64,000 bases of DNA. It comes from Streptomyces sp. 3214.6. GTDB lineage: Bacteria; Actinomycetota; Actinomycetes; Streptomycetales; Streptomycetaceae. How positions within the stretch are numbered: position 1 is the stretch's first letter; every line of letters starts with the position of its first letter. The stretch is from positions 2,852,001 through 2,916,000 of the forward strand of contig NZ_LT670819.1 of the NCBI RefSeq assembly GCF_900129855.1. Direction: 5' to 3'. A program made the position numbers and the translations under genes. The notes beneath the pieces are model-generated. The model made no database searches. It worked only from the letters and a program-made list of their open reading frames with translations, and had not been told where the DNA came from. Shown piece by piece: positions 15,910 through 26,537 of the stretch.

Positions 15910-18357
15910 TCACGCCCTCAATCGCTCCTCGAGCTTGCGTGCCACGGCCACCGCCTCGTCCCCCGCCAGGGGCGCGCCCTGCGCTTGCGTCACGTAAAAG
16001 GCGTCGACGGCGTTCGCGCCCAGCGTGGAGACGTGCATGCTGCGCACCCGCACCGCAGCGTCCTCCAGCGCCGCCCCGAGCCGGAACAGCAGGCCGGGCG
16101 CGTCCTGGGCGCGTACTTCGATCACCGTGGCGTGGCGGGAGGCCGCCGAAGCGACCGTCACGCGCGCGGGGGGCGCCGCCCACCCCCGGCGCCGGGGGTA
16201 GGCGGCGTCCCGCTCGGCGAGCCGTCCGGCGATGTCCAGCGAGCCGTCCAGGGCGCGTACGAGGTCGGCGCGCAGCCGGGCCGCCTGGGGCAGCGAGCCG
16301 TACTCCGCGGCGACTCGCCAGTTCAGCAGCAGGACGGAGCCGTCTACGCCGTCCGGCAGGTCCAGGGCGCGCAGCTCGGCCGTGCGGACGGTCAGCCGGT
16401 GCATGGCCAGCACGCCGGCCACCGCGGGCAGCACGCCTGCCTGGTCCGGTACGGCGATGAGCAGTTCCACGCCGAGCGGCTCGGGATCGCCGTCCGGTTG
16501 CTCCTCCGTGGGCGCCTCGGTCTGGGCGCGCAGGGAGAGCACCGGGCTGCCCGTGGCGATCGCCTCGATGGCCAGCCGCTCCTGTTCGGCGGTGGGCGCG
16601 CTGTCGTCGGGCTCGTCGGGCGCGTCGCCGGCGAGGACCGCTCCGACCCGCTTGACCAGGTCCGCCACGAGCGAACCCCGCCAGGAGGACCAGGCGGCGG
16701 GCCCGGTGGCCAGCGCGTCCGCCTCGGTGAGCGCGTGCAGCAGTTCCAGGGTGCTCTGCGAGCCGACCGCGTCCGCGACCGAGCGGACCGTGGCCGGGTC
16801 CTCAAGGTCGCGCCGGGTGGCCGTCTCGATCAGCAGCAGGTGGTGCCGTACGAGCGTGGAGAGGACGGCGACGTCGGCGCGGTCGAAGCCGATGCGGGCG
16901 GCGACGTCCTTGGCGATGATCTCGCCCGCCACCGAGTGGTCGCCGGGCCAGCCCTTGCCGATGTCGTGCAGCAGCGCGGAGACCAGCAGCAGGTCCGGGC
17001 GGCTGACGCGGCGGGTGAACTCGGAGGCGCGTACGGCGGTCTCGATGAGATGCCGGTCGACGGTCCAGATGTGCACGGCGTTGCGCTGCGGCCGGCAGCG
17101 CACCCGCTCCCAGTCCGGCAGCAGACGCGTGATCAGGCCCTCGGCCTCCAGGGCCTCCCAGACGTCGATGGTGGGCTGGCCCGAGCCGAGCAGGGTGACC
17201 AGTTGTTCGCGGGCCTCGGCGGGCCAGGGCGTGGGCAGGGGGCGCACGGTGGCCGCGAGGCGCCGTACGGCGTGCAGGGAGAGCGGGAGTCCGGCCTGCG
17301 CGGCGGCGGCCGCCGCGCGCAGGGGGAGGACGGGGTCGCGTTCGGGGCGTGCGGCGCGGGCGAGCACCACCTCGCCGTCCTGCTCCACGACTCCTTCGGC
17401 CAGCGGAGACCGCTCGGCGACGGGCTTTCCGCCCCCCAGCATGGCGCGCAGCCGAGGCCGCACGGCGCGTGACCGCAGTACGCGCCCCACTTCACGCCAG
17501 GTGACATCGCTCGCATACGAGATGACCCGCGCCGCCTCGTACACCTGGCGCAGCAGTGTGTCGGCGTCGAGCAGGCCGAGCTCGGTCGCGACCTGGTCCT
17601 GCTCCTGGAGCGCGAGCCGGTCGGTCGCCCGCCCGGTCGTCAGGTGCAGGGCGTCGCGGACGTCGAGGAGCCGGCGGCGGGCGTCGTCGAGGCCCTCGCG
17701 GGGCGCGTCCGCCAGCCAGGAGGCCGCCACGGCACGCAGCGCGGTGGCGTCCCGCAGGCCGCCGCGGGCCTCCTTGATGTCCGGTTCCAGCAGGTACTGC
17801 AGCTCGCCCTGGCGCTCGGCGCGCTCGTCGCACAGCTCCTGGAGTTCGGGGAGCCGTTTGGGCGCCTGGTTGCGCCAGTCGGCGAGGACGGCCGTACGCA
17901 GTCCGGCGGTCAGGCCGAGGTCTCCGGCGAGATGGCGGGCGTCCAGGAGGCCGAGGTGGACCTTCAGGTCCTCGCCGGCCGTCTTGCGGGCCTCGGCCGG
18001 GGTGCGCACCGAGTGGTCGAGGGCGAGGCCGAGGTCCCAGACCGGGTACCAGAGGCGGTCGGCGAGGGCGGCGACCGCCTTGGGGTCGTCGCCGTCGTGC
18101 AGCAGCAGGAGGTCGAGGTCGCTGCGTGGGGAGAGCTCGCCGCGGCCGTAGCCGCCGACGGCGACCAGGGAGACGCCCTTCAGTTCCTCGGTGCCCGCCG
18201 TGAAGAGCCCGGTCAGCCAGTCGTCGGTCAGTTCCGCGAGGGCGGCACGGCGCGGCGGCCCGGACCGCGCCTCCTCGGTGAGGAGGCGCAGCCGGGCCGC
18301 CGCATAGCCGCTGGGTCCCGAGTCCTCTGCTTCTTTTCGCACGTCCGTGCTCGTCAC
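15910..18357 (-). CDS. glnD: PII protein modifying enzyme GlnD (nucleotidyltransferase/nucleotidyl-removing)
   Basis: 815 residues. In Streptomyces GlnD adenylylates rather than uridylylates GlnK. Nucleotidyltransferase motif GGYGRGELSPRSDLDLLLLH is near 68-87; the HD hydrolase domain shows HIWTVDRHLIET and ALLHDIGKGWPGDHS (about 430-480); two ACT domains lie in the C-terminal 230 residues (VELLIAVPDQAGVLPAVAGV, and VRAQDAPGLLFRLGAALEDA). All domains are intact. It follows glnK by 26 bp in the amtB-glnK-glnD operon. Confidence 0.96.
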   Translation of the reverse strand: MTSTDVRKEAEDSGPSGYAAARLRLLTEEARSGPPRRAALAELTDDWLTGLFTAGTEELKGVSLVAVGGYGRGELSPRSDLDLLLLHDGDDPKAVAALADRLWYPVWDLGLALDHSVRTPAEARKTAGEDLKVHLGLLDARHLAGDLGLTAGLRTAVLADWRNQAPKRLPELQELCDERAERQGELQYLLEPDIKEARGGLRDATALRAVAASWLADAPREGLDDARRRLLDVRDALHLTTGRATDRLALQEQDQVATELGLLDADTLLRQVYEAARVISYASDVTWREVGRVLRSRAVRPRLRAMLGGGKPVAERSPLAEGVVEQDGEVVLARAARPERDPVLPLRAAAAAAQAGLPLSLHAVRRLAATVRPLPTPWPAEAREQLVTLLGSGQPTIDVWEALEAEGLITRLLPDWERVRCRPQRNAVHIWTVDRHLIETAVRASEFTRRVSRPDLLLVSALLHDIGKGWPGDHSVAGEIIAKDVAARIGFDRADVAVLSTLVRHHLLLIETATRRDLEDPATVRSVADAVGSQSTLELLHALTEADALATGPAAWSSWRGSLVADLVKRVGAVLAGDAPDEPDDSAPTAEQERLAIEAIATGSPVLSLRAQTEAPTEEQPDGDPEPLGVELLIAVPDQAGVLPAVAGVLAMHRLTVRTAELRALDLPDGVDGSVLLLNWRVAAEYGSLPQAARLRADLVRALDGSLDIAGRLAERDAAYPRRRGWAAPPARVTVASAASRHATVIEVRAQDAPGLLFRLGAALEDAAVRVRSMHVSTLGANAVDAFYVTQAQGAPLAGDEAVAVARKLEERLRA

Positions 18358-18383
18358 CCAGCGACTCCTGTTCTGTTCTGCCG

Positions 18384-20399
<2,016 letters not shown>

Positions 20400-21884
20400 T
20401 CAGACCGCTTCGGCCGTCTCCGGCAGCTCGATGGTGAGCCGCTCGGTCAGGTCCACGACCTCGGTGAGATCCCCGAACTCGCGCACGGCGCTGTCGACGG
20501 TCTTTCGAATACGAGTGTTGACGCGCTCGGAGCGCACCTTCTTGGCCTCCTTCATGGCCTGGGTGGCGAGGGTGGCGCTCTGCTCGGGCTCACGCTGCAG
20601 CAGATGGACCGTGGCCATGCCGATCAGGTTCAGCACGTAGGACCGCTGGTGGTCGGTGTCCCCGGCGAACTTCTGCACGGCCTTGCTCATCAGGGGCTCG
20701 GCCAGCGAGGCGTAGGTGGGGCTGCGGCCGGCGACATAGGCCAGGTCACGGAAAGAGTGGCTGTTCTCGCCGTACAGCTCGGCCTCGGAGAAGAACTGGA
20801 TCCAGTCGGGGTCGGGCTCGTCCCACTCGTCCGCCTCGGCGAAGGTGTCCTCGGCCATCCGCACCGCCCGCTTGCACCGCCCGGGCTGCCCCATGTTGGC
20901 GTAGGCGCGGGCCTCCATCGCATACAGCATGGACTGGGTGCGCGGGCTCGCGCAGTCCCGGCTGCCGTACTGCGCGAGGTGGATCAGCTCCAGCGCGTCC
21001 TCGGGCCGGCCGAGGTGGATCATCTGGCGGCTCATGCTGGACAGCACATAACTGCCGAGGGGCCGGTCACCGGCCTCCTTGGCGGCGTGCAGGGCGAGGA
21101 CGAAGTACTTCTGCGCGGTCGGCTGGAGCCCGACGTCGTAACTCATCCAGCCCGCGAGCTCCGCCAGCTCGGCGGCGACCTTGAAGAGCCTCCTCGCGGT
21201 GGCCCCGGGCTGGGGCTCCTGGAGGAGGTCCGTCACCTCGTGCAGCTGTCCTACGACCGCCTTGCGGCGCAGGCCGCCGCCGCACTGCGCGTCCCACTGG
21301 CGGAACATCACGGTGGTGGACTCCAGCAGGTCCAGCTCGGGCCGGGAGAGCCGGCCGCGGGCCCGGCTGGTGGGGACCGAGTCGGGTTCCGCCGGCGGGG
21401 CGGGCGGCGAGGGGACGAGCCAGCGCTGCATGGGCTCGATGAGGGACGGTCCCGCGCACAGGGCCAGCGAGGTCCCGAGGAAGCCGCGCCGCGCGAGCAT
21501 CAGGTCGCTGCGCGAGAACTCGCTGAGCTGGGCGACCGTCTGCGGGGCCGTCCACGGCAGGTCGACGCCGGTCGCCGAGGGCGCCTGCCGCGCCGAGCGC
21601 AGCCCGAGGTCCTCGACGGAGACGACACAGCCGAACCGCTCCGAGAACAGCTCGGACAGGATCCTGGGGATCGGCTCGCGGGGGTTCTCGCCGTCCAGCC
21701 AGCGGCGCACGCGCGAGGTGTCCGTGGAGATGTGGTTGGCGCCCAACTGGCGGGCCCGACGGTTGACTTGACGGGCCAGTTCACCCTTCGACCAGCCGCT
21801 GCGCACGAACCACGACGTGAGCAGCTCGTTCGGGCGCTTGTCCGCGCTCGCAGCGTTGTTTCCGCTTCCGCCGTTGCCGCCCAC
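20400..21884 (-). CDS. nsdA: NsdA-like TPR regulator of differentiation and antibiotic production
   Basis: About 494 residues from GTG 21884; an earlier GTG at 21911 lacks a ribosome site. The N-terminus (NELLTSWFVRSGWSKGELAR) looks like a Cro/C1-type helix-turn-helix, followed by a variable linker and TPR-like helices (ALELIHLAQYGSRDCASPRT, ARAYANMGQPGRCKRAVRMA). Gene order beside amtB and sequence match NsdA, described in S. coelicolor as a negative regulator of sporulation and antibiotic production. An identical biochemical role here is inferred from orthology. Confidence 0.85.
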   Translation of the reverse strand: MGGNGGSGNNAASADKRPNELLTSWFVRSGWSKGELARQVNRRARQLGANHISTDTSRVRRWLDGENPREPIPRILSELFSERFGCVVSVEDLGLRSARQAPSATGVDLPWTAPQTVAQLSEFSRSDLMLARRGFLGTSLALCAGPSLIEPMQRWLVPSPPAPPAEPDSVPTSRARGRLSRPELDLLESTTVMFRQWDAQCGGGLRRKAVVGQLHEVTDLLQEPQPGATARRLFKVAAELAELAGWMSYDVGLQPTAQKYFVLALHAAKEAGDRPLGSYVLSSMSRQMIHLGRPEDALELIHLAQYGSRDCASPRTQSMLYAMEARAYANMGQPGRCKRAVRMAEDTFAEADEWDEPDPDWIQFFSEAELYGENSHSFRDLAYVAGRSPTYASLAEPLMSKAVQKFAGDTDHQRSYVLNLIGMATVHLLQREPEQSATLATQAMKEAKKVRSERVNTRIRKTVDSAVREFGDLTEVVDLTERLTIELPETAEAV

Positions 21885-22332
21885 TGGAACGCCCCCACTC
21901 CCTGAGACCACTTGTCACTGAGTGCGCCAAGCCTTATCAGAATGCCGGTAAATACGGCCTGCCGTCCGGTACTTGTCACCCTTCGAACGGAGAGCCGACT
22001 TGCCTCCGGCATACCCACGAGCGCATGTGCCTCCAGGACCTGCACACTCAAAGTAATCCCACGATCACGCCACCAGCCATGGTGATCCCGGAATCGCCAC
22101 CATTCGCCACCCCTTCGGATGAACTCCCGGTGGCCTGAACGCGATTCACTTGACACTGAACGGCCTGGAATGAGCGGAGCGAAGCACTCAGGGGCGCATG
22201 CGGTCGAGCACACCACCCGTGGCGCTTCAGGGCGCTGCCTGCACAGGGCGGCCACGGGGCAGCGTGAGCACGCACAGTTACGACATGCGTCCATTACGTA
22301 ACCACTGGCGCGTCGAACCCGTTGGAGGGGGC
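21885..22332. other. Divergent intergenic region between nsdA and the prim-pol gene
   Basis: 448 bp with no convincing ORF. A TTGACA hexamer occurs at 22150-22155 on the plus strand, but no TANNNT follows at suitable spacing. The region must hold both divergent promoters. No operator palindrome was recognised. Confidence 0.4.
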
Positions 22333-22989
22333 ATGGGCTTCACGATCGGCGGCATTCGCGAGATCCGCTCCGGCGCGCGCAGGCGCGGTCGCTCGTCCGA
22401 GTGCACCGCCGTCGCCGAGTTCACGGGGCTGTGGGGCTGGGACGCGGTGCCGGGCGCACGGGCCGCGGCGGGCGTCTGCTCGTGCGGGCGCCCCACGTGC
22501 GGCGAGCCCGGCGCGCATCCCCTGGGGTTCGCCCCCCGGGTCCCCGCCGGAGCCACCCTCGACGAGGTGAGCAGGACCTGGGGGGAGTTCCCCGGGGCCG
22601 CGGTCATGCTGCCCGTCGGGCGTGCGTTCGACGTGATCGACGTCGCGGAACCCGCCGGCCGCCGCGCCCTGGTCCGCCTGGAGCGCATGGGCCTCCCGCT
22701 GGGCCCGGTCACCGCCACCCCCGAGGGCCGCACCCAGTTCTTCGTCGCCCCCGGCGCCGCCGCCGAGCTGACCGACCTCCTCTACCGCATGGGCTGGGAC
22801 GACCCGGCCGCCCTCGACCTGCGCGGCCTCGGCCCCGGTACGTACATCACGGCCCCGCCCTCCGACCGCGGCGGCCTCGGCCCGGTCCGCTGGCTGCGCC
22901 CGCCCGCCCTGGACTCGGCGACCCGCCCCCCGGAGGCCCGCCTGCTGCTCGGGACGCTGGCGTACGTCGCCCATCGGTCACGGGTCTAG
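22333..22989 (+). CDS. Prim-pol (AEP) domain-like protein
   Basis: 218 residues from ATG 22333, with GGAGGGGGC directly upstream. It resembles short actinobacterial proteins annotated as bifunctional DNA primase/polymerase N-terminal domain. A CSCGRPTCGEPGAHPLG segment with three Cys and His (about residues 52-68) is the characteristic zinc-binding-like insert, followed by VMLPVGRAFDVIDVAEPAGR where the acidic DxxD pair sits. No helicase domain is attached. Whether it polymerises is unknown; it is a conserved neighbour of nsdA in Streptomyces. Confidence 0.7.
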   Translation: MGFTIGGIREIRSGARRRGRSSECTAVAEFTGLWGWDAVPGARAAAGVCSCGRPTCGEPGAHPLGFAPRVPAGATLDEVSRTWGEFPGAAVMLPVGRAFDVIDVAEPAGRRALVRLERMGLPLGPVTATPEGRTQFFVAPGAAAELTDLLYRMGWDDPAALDLRGLGPGTYITAPPSDRGGLGPVRWLRPPALDSATRPPEARLLLGTLAYVAHRSRV

Positions 22990-23054
22990 CCGCACCGGAC
23001 CCCGCACAGTCGTACACGACAAAGCGCCCGCTCCCCCTGCACTTCCGTTCTAGT

Positions 23055-23383
23055 GGTCGTCGCAACACTCCAGTTCTGGGGATGCGATGGCGTTCGAAGC
23101 TCGGAGAGACCGTATGCCGCAGGGGCGCAAGAAGCTCCACGCCGAGCGGGAGGAACACTTCCGGCTCGTGCAACAGGGCTACAGCAGTGCAGAGGCGGCC
23201 AAGCGTGTGGGTGTGCACGTGCGGACCGCTCGCGGGTGGCGCAACGGCCGCCTGCTCAACAGCGGCAGGATCGAGCCGCCCGTCCGTTCGCAACGACGCA
23301 AGACGCTCGGCTGGGAAACCCCAGCCGAGCGTCTGTCTGAACTGCTCGCGGCTTGATCAACTCACCACGGTGTTGCAACGACC
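23055..23383 (+). mobile_element. Internally deleted IS30-like element (mini-IS, about 330 bp)
   Basis: Terminal inverted repeats match at 13 of 14 positions (ggtcgtcgcaacac at 23055-23068; gtgttgcaacgacc at 23370-23383). Between them the first third and the last 20 codons of an IS30-type transposase are fused in frame, with the DDE catalytic core deleted. The ends look complete, so it could be mobilised in trans. I saw no clear target duplication. Confidence 0.75.
23087..23356 (+). pseudogene. IS30-like transposase remnant, HTH fused to C-terminus
   Basis: An uninterrupted 89-codon frame. Residues 1-65 hold the HTH-like YSSAEAAKRVGVHVRTARGW of IS30-family transposases, and the last 20 residues are the canonical C-terminus ([18 protein letters not shown]). 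All catalytic D, D and E residues are missing, so it is transposition-defective. A DNA-binding-only product could still bind the ends; this is inference. Its last 61 bp are identical to the fragment at 24942-25067. Confidence 0.75.
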
Positions 23384-23384
23384 C
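23296..23384 (+). repeat. Left copy of 89-bp direct repeat (IS 3' end)
   Basis: Identical over 89 bp to 25007-25095, same orientation. It contains the 3' end of the transposase gene, an internal perfect 13-bp-arm hairpin (23302-23333) and the right terminal repeat. The two copies flank the HxlR/imine-reductase pair. Confidence 0.9.
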
Positions 23385-23499
23385 CTACAGCGGATCCCTC
23401 CGCCGAAGGCCGGGCCGGCGAGCGGTTCGTTCGGTGCTCCCCGTCCCGGCCGCGAGGCCCCCTCCGTGAACGCCCCGGCGTTAAGAGACCACCGCCCTC

Positions 23500-23523
23500 A
23501 GTACCCACTTTTTTGTGGGTACT
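23500..23523. promoter_or_regulatory. Perfect palindrome around a T6 tract (possible HxlR-type operator)
   Basis: AGTACCCAC (23500-23508), TTTTTT, GTGGGTACT (23515-23523). The arms are perfect and the GTAC...GTAC layout resembles operators of HxlR/MarR-type winged-helix regulators. It lies past the 3' end of the HxlR gene rather than in its promoter, so it may be a remnant operator of a lost gene, or a hairpin terminator for the minus-strand HxlR transcript. Confidence 0.45.
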
Positions 23524-23608
23524 TGTCGGTGCAGGGAGGCAGAGCGGAACCTGGTCACACGGCGTCGTGAGGGGCGCCGTATCTGAGTGAGGCGGGAGTG
23601 ACCATGCG

Positions 23609-23977
23609 TTAGGAGGCCGACTGTGCCTGGGCGAGCTTCTCCAGGCGGCGGTGGCCCCAATCCGAGACGGGCCCCAGGGCCTCCGAGAGCTCGCGGCCGA
23701 ACGGGGTGAGGGAGTACACCGTTTTCAGCGGTAGCTCGTCATGCACCACCCGGTGCACCAGTCCGTCAGCCTCCATCTCGCGGAGCGCCTGAGTCAGTAC
23801 CTTCTCGCTGAGGCCCGGCAGCCGACGCCGCAGCTCCCCGGGGCGCCACGGACCGGATTCCAGCAGCCACAGCAGAACGGTCTTCCACTTGCCGTCGATC
23901 ACGGCAATCGCGGCCGTCACTCCGCAGACGTTTGTGTCCCTGGCGCGGCTTCGCGTCACGTGAGCCCCTTTCATCAC
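23609..23977 (-). CDS. HxlR-family transcriptional regulator
   Basis: 122 residues. The winged-helix domain has the family pattern: Cys at the start (NVCGVTAAIAVIDGKWKTVL), then PGELRRRLPGLSEKVLTQAL (recognition helix) and the wing near VYSLTPFGRELSEAL. HxlR proteins sense aldehydes, quinones or oxidants, often through the N-terminal Cys. It is divergent from the imine reductase with only 34 bp between starts, so it very probably controls that gene and itself. It lies within an IS30-remnant-flanked segment. Confidence 0.88.
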   Translation of the reverse strand: MMKGAHVTRSRARDTNVCGVTAAIAVIDGKWKTVLLWLLESGPWRPGELRRRLPGLSEKVLTQALREMEADGLVHRVVHDELPLKTVYSLTPFGRELSEALGPVSDWGHRRLEKLAQAQSAS

Positions 23978-24011
23978 TTTCTTCCGATACTTCTACAGAG
24001 GCTGAACAAAC

Positions 24012-24899
24012 ATGTCTTCACACCCCCAACAGTCTGCCGTCACCGTGCTGGGTCTCGGGCCGATGGGCCGAGCTTTGGCCGGAGCGTTCCTGGATGCTGG
24101 CCTGCGGACGACGGTCTGGAACCGGACACCGGGCAGGAACCGCGATCTGGTCGAGCGAGGCGCAGTCGGAGCCCGATCCGCAGAAGAGGCGGTCGCCGCG
24201 AGCGGGCTGACCGTGGCCTGCGTGGTGAACTACGACGCTGTGGACGCCATTCTGCGGCGCGAGGCGGTTACCGACGCGCTCAAGGGCCGCACGGTGGTGA
24301 ACCTGACCGCCGACACTCCGGCCCGGGCCCGCGACACGGCGGCCTGGGCGTCCGGGCACGGCATCCAATACCTGGACGGCGCCATCATGACACCGACCAC
24401 GACCATCGGAACGCCTGCCGCGGTCTTCATCCACAGCGGTCCCGAGGAGCTCTACCGCAAGCATCTACCCATCCTTGAGGCGCTGGGCGGCACCCACACC
24501 CATCTTGGCGAGGAGATCGGCCGGGCGGCCGCCTACGACATCGCGCTGCTGGATATCTTCTGGACTGCCATGGCGGGCTATGCACACGCCCTGGCGGTGG
24601 CCAAGGCTGAGGGTGTCACCGCGCAGGAGCTGGCCCCGTTAGCCAAGGGCATAGGCGCGATCATCCCGCCACTCTTCGAGCAGGCCGCGGAGGGTGTGGA
24701 CAGCGGCGACTTCTCCGGCGAGGGCAACCCGATCACCTCGGCAGCCTCGTCCATGGCCCACATCGTGCAGACCTCTGAAGGGCATGGCATCGACGCGGGC
24801 GTCATGCGCGCGGCAGAGGGCATGGCCCGCCGCGTCATCGGCCTGGGCCACGGCACGGACGGGTTCATCCGCATCGCCGAGGTACTGGGGCGCCGCTGA
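24012..24899 (+). CDS. NADPH-dependent imine reductase/6PGDH-like oxidoreductase
   Basis: 295 residues. Rossmann motif VLGLGPMGRALAGAF (GxGxMGxxxA) with WNRTPGR selecting NADP. The interdomain and helical part has AAAYDIALLDIFWTAMAGYA, where the Asp occupies the position of the catalytic Asp of (R)-type imine reductases. The bundle domain includes LAPLAKGIGAIIPPLFEQ. Imine reductases reduce cyclic imines and are often single, regulator-linked genes in Streptomyces; the native substrate is unknown. Length fits the family. It is flanked by 89-bp IS repeats and so probably horizontally acquired. Confidence 0.88.
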   Translation: MSSHPQQSAVTVLGLGPMGRALAGAFLDAGLRTTVWNRTPGRNRDLVERGAVGARSAEEAVAASGLTVACVVNYDAVDAILRREAVTDALKGRTVVNLTADTPARARDTAAWASGHGIQYLDGAIMTPTTTIGTPAAVFIHSGPEELYRKHLPILEALGGTHTHLGEEIGRAAAYDIALLDIFWTAMAGYAHALAVAKAEGVTAQELAPLAKGIGAIIPPLFEQAAEGVDSGDFSGEGNPITSAASSMAHIVQTSEGHGIDAGVMRAAEGMARRVIGLGHGTDGFIRIAEVLGRR

Positions 24900-24941
24900 G
24901 GAAGCGGCAGGCGGCCGGGCCCCCGGCCGCGGCTGCAGCGC

Positions 24942-25067
24942 ACCGACCTGACCCGGCACATCCGCAAGGACCTGGACGCGGTCGCCACCGAACTCAACGG
25001 CCGCCCACGCAAGACGCTCGGCTGGGAAACCCCAGCCGAGCGTCTGTCTGAACTGCTCGCGGCTTGA
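24942..25067 (+). pseudogene. C-terminal fragment of IS30-like transposase
   Basis: The frame reads [20 protein letters not shown] and then [21 protein letters not shown] to a TGA at 25065-25067, the last third of an IS30-family transposase. The 5' part is absent; it begins just after the imine reductase. The right terminal repeat is retained at 25081-25094, identical to that of the mini-IS. Confidence 0.8.
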
Positions 25068-25095
25068 TCAACTCACCACGGTGTTGCAACGACCC
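25007..25095 (+). repeat. Right copy of 89-bp direct repeat (IS 3' end)
   Basis: Identical to 23296-23384, offset 1711 bp. The copy carries the transposase C-terminus and right inverted repeat and ends 65 bp before the ftsY stop. Confidence 0.9.
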
Positions 25096-25160
25096 ATGGA
25101 ATTCGCCGCAGCTGGGGGCGGGCGCTTCTCGCCGTCGTGCCAAGGTCGGTAGGGGGTCGG

Positions 25161-26366
25161 TCAGTCTCCGATAAGGGCGTCAACGAACGCCTCCGGCTCG
25201 AACGGCGCCAGGTCGTCCGCGCCCTCGCCGAGTCCGACGAGCTTGACCGGGACGCCGAGCTCGCGCTGGACGGCGACCACGATGCCGCCCTTCGCCGTAC
25301 CGTCCAGCTTGGTCAGGACGATGCCGGTGATGTCGACGACCTCGGCGAAGACGCGAGCCTGGACGAGGCCGTTCTGCCCGGTGGTGGCGTCGAGGACGAG
25401 CAGCACCTCGTCGAGCGGGGCGTGCTTCTCGACGACGCGCTTGACCTTGCCGAGCTCGTCCATGAGCCCGGTCTTGGTGTGCAGCCGTCCGGCGGTGTCG
25501 ATGAGGACGACGTCGACGCCCATCTCCTTGCCCTCCTTCACCGCGTCGAACGCGACGGAGGCTGGGTCGCCGGCCTCGGGGCCGCGCACGGTGTGGGCGC
25601 CGACCCGCTCCCCCCAGGTCTGGAGCTGGTCGGCGGCGGCGGCGCGGAAGGTGTCGGCGGCGCCGAGGACGACGGTCCGCCCGTCGGCGACGAGCACGCG
25701 CGCGAGTTTGCCGGTGGTGGTGGTCTTGCCGGTGCCGTTGACCCCGACGACCATCACGATGCCGGGCTTGCGGTCCTCGGGCTCGGTCTTCACGGTGCGG
25801 TCGACCTCGGTGCCGACCAGCTTGAGCAGCTCCTCGCGCAGCAGGGCGCGCAGTTCCTCGGGGGTGCGGGTGCCGAGCACCCTGACGCGCTCGCGCAGCC
25901 GCTCGACCAGCTCCTGGGTGGGGGTCACGCCGACGTCGGCGGTGAGCAGCGTGTCCTCGATCTCCTCCCAGGTGTCGTCGTCGAGGTGCTCGCGTGAGAG
26001 CAGCGTGAGCAGCCCCTTGCCGAGGGCGTTCTGCGAGCGGGAGAGGCGGGCGCGGAGGCGGACCAGCCGCCCCTCGGTGGGCTCCGGGATCTCGAGCTCG
26101 GGGACCTCGACGACAGGTGGTTCCTCGACGGCGACGCCGGTCGAGCCGCCGTCGGGAAGATCCACCTCCTCGATGGTGCGGCGCGGTTCGTCGCGCGGCG
26201 TCTCGGCCTCGTCGCCGACGTGCGGTTCGGCCGGAGGGGCGGTGAGGTCGGGCGCGGTGGGGGGCGGCGGGGGCAGCGACTTCTTCCGTCGACTGCCGAC
26301 GACGAGCCCGCCGAGCACCGCGAGCACGACCACGGCGATGACTACAGCAAGGATGACGGTTTCCAT
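25161..26366 (-). CDS. ftsY: Signal recognition particle receptor FtsY
   Basis: 401 residues from ATG 26366 (METVILAVVIAVVVLAVLGG), which gives the expected N-terminal membrane anchor; the longer frame is rejected. A Pro/Glu-rich acidic linker (about 30-95) is followed by the NG domain: G1 GVNGTGKTTTTGKLAR, G3 IDTAGRLHTKTGLMDELGK, G4 TKLDGTAKGG. It docks Ffh-ribosome complexes at the membrane. The IS remnants lie just downstream of its stop and do not interrupt it. Confidence 0.97.
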   Translation of the reverse strand: METVILAVVIAVVVLAVLGGLVVGSRRKKSLPPPPPTAPDLTAPPAEPHVGDEAETPRDEPRRTIEEVDLPDGGSTGVAVEEPPVVEVPELEIPEPTEGRLVRLRARLSRSQNALGKGLLTLLSREHLDDDTWEEIEDTLLTADVGVTPTQELVERLRERVRVLGTRTPEELRALLREELLKLVGTEVDRTVKTEPEDRKPGIVMVVGVNGTGKTTTTGKLARVLVADGRTVVLGAADTFRAAAADQLQTWGERVGAHTVRGPEAGDPASVAFDAVKEGKEMGVDVVLIDTAGRLHTKTGLMDELGKVKRVVEKHAPLDEVLLVLDATTGQNGLVQARVFAEVVDITGIVLTKLDGTAKGGIVVAVQRELGVPVKLVGLGEGADDLAPFEPEAFVDALIGD

Positions 26367-26537
26367 AACAGAGCCCAGTATGCGTGACCCCTCCGCGCCT
26401 GGGCGGGTGGCGGCACGTCCGAACGGCGGCATGCCCCTGCTCGTCGTGCGGGCGTGCACTGCCTCTGGTTACCTGACGCCTCGTCAGCTACCGTCCCCCT
26501 GCACCAGCACCCAATCCGCCCGGCGAAGGGGCCTCCC

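Noticed and set aside
22150..22155. TTGACA as a promoter for the prim-pol gene
   Set aside because: No TANNNT at 16-19 bp and it is about 180 bp from the start codon.
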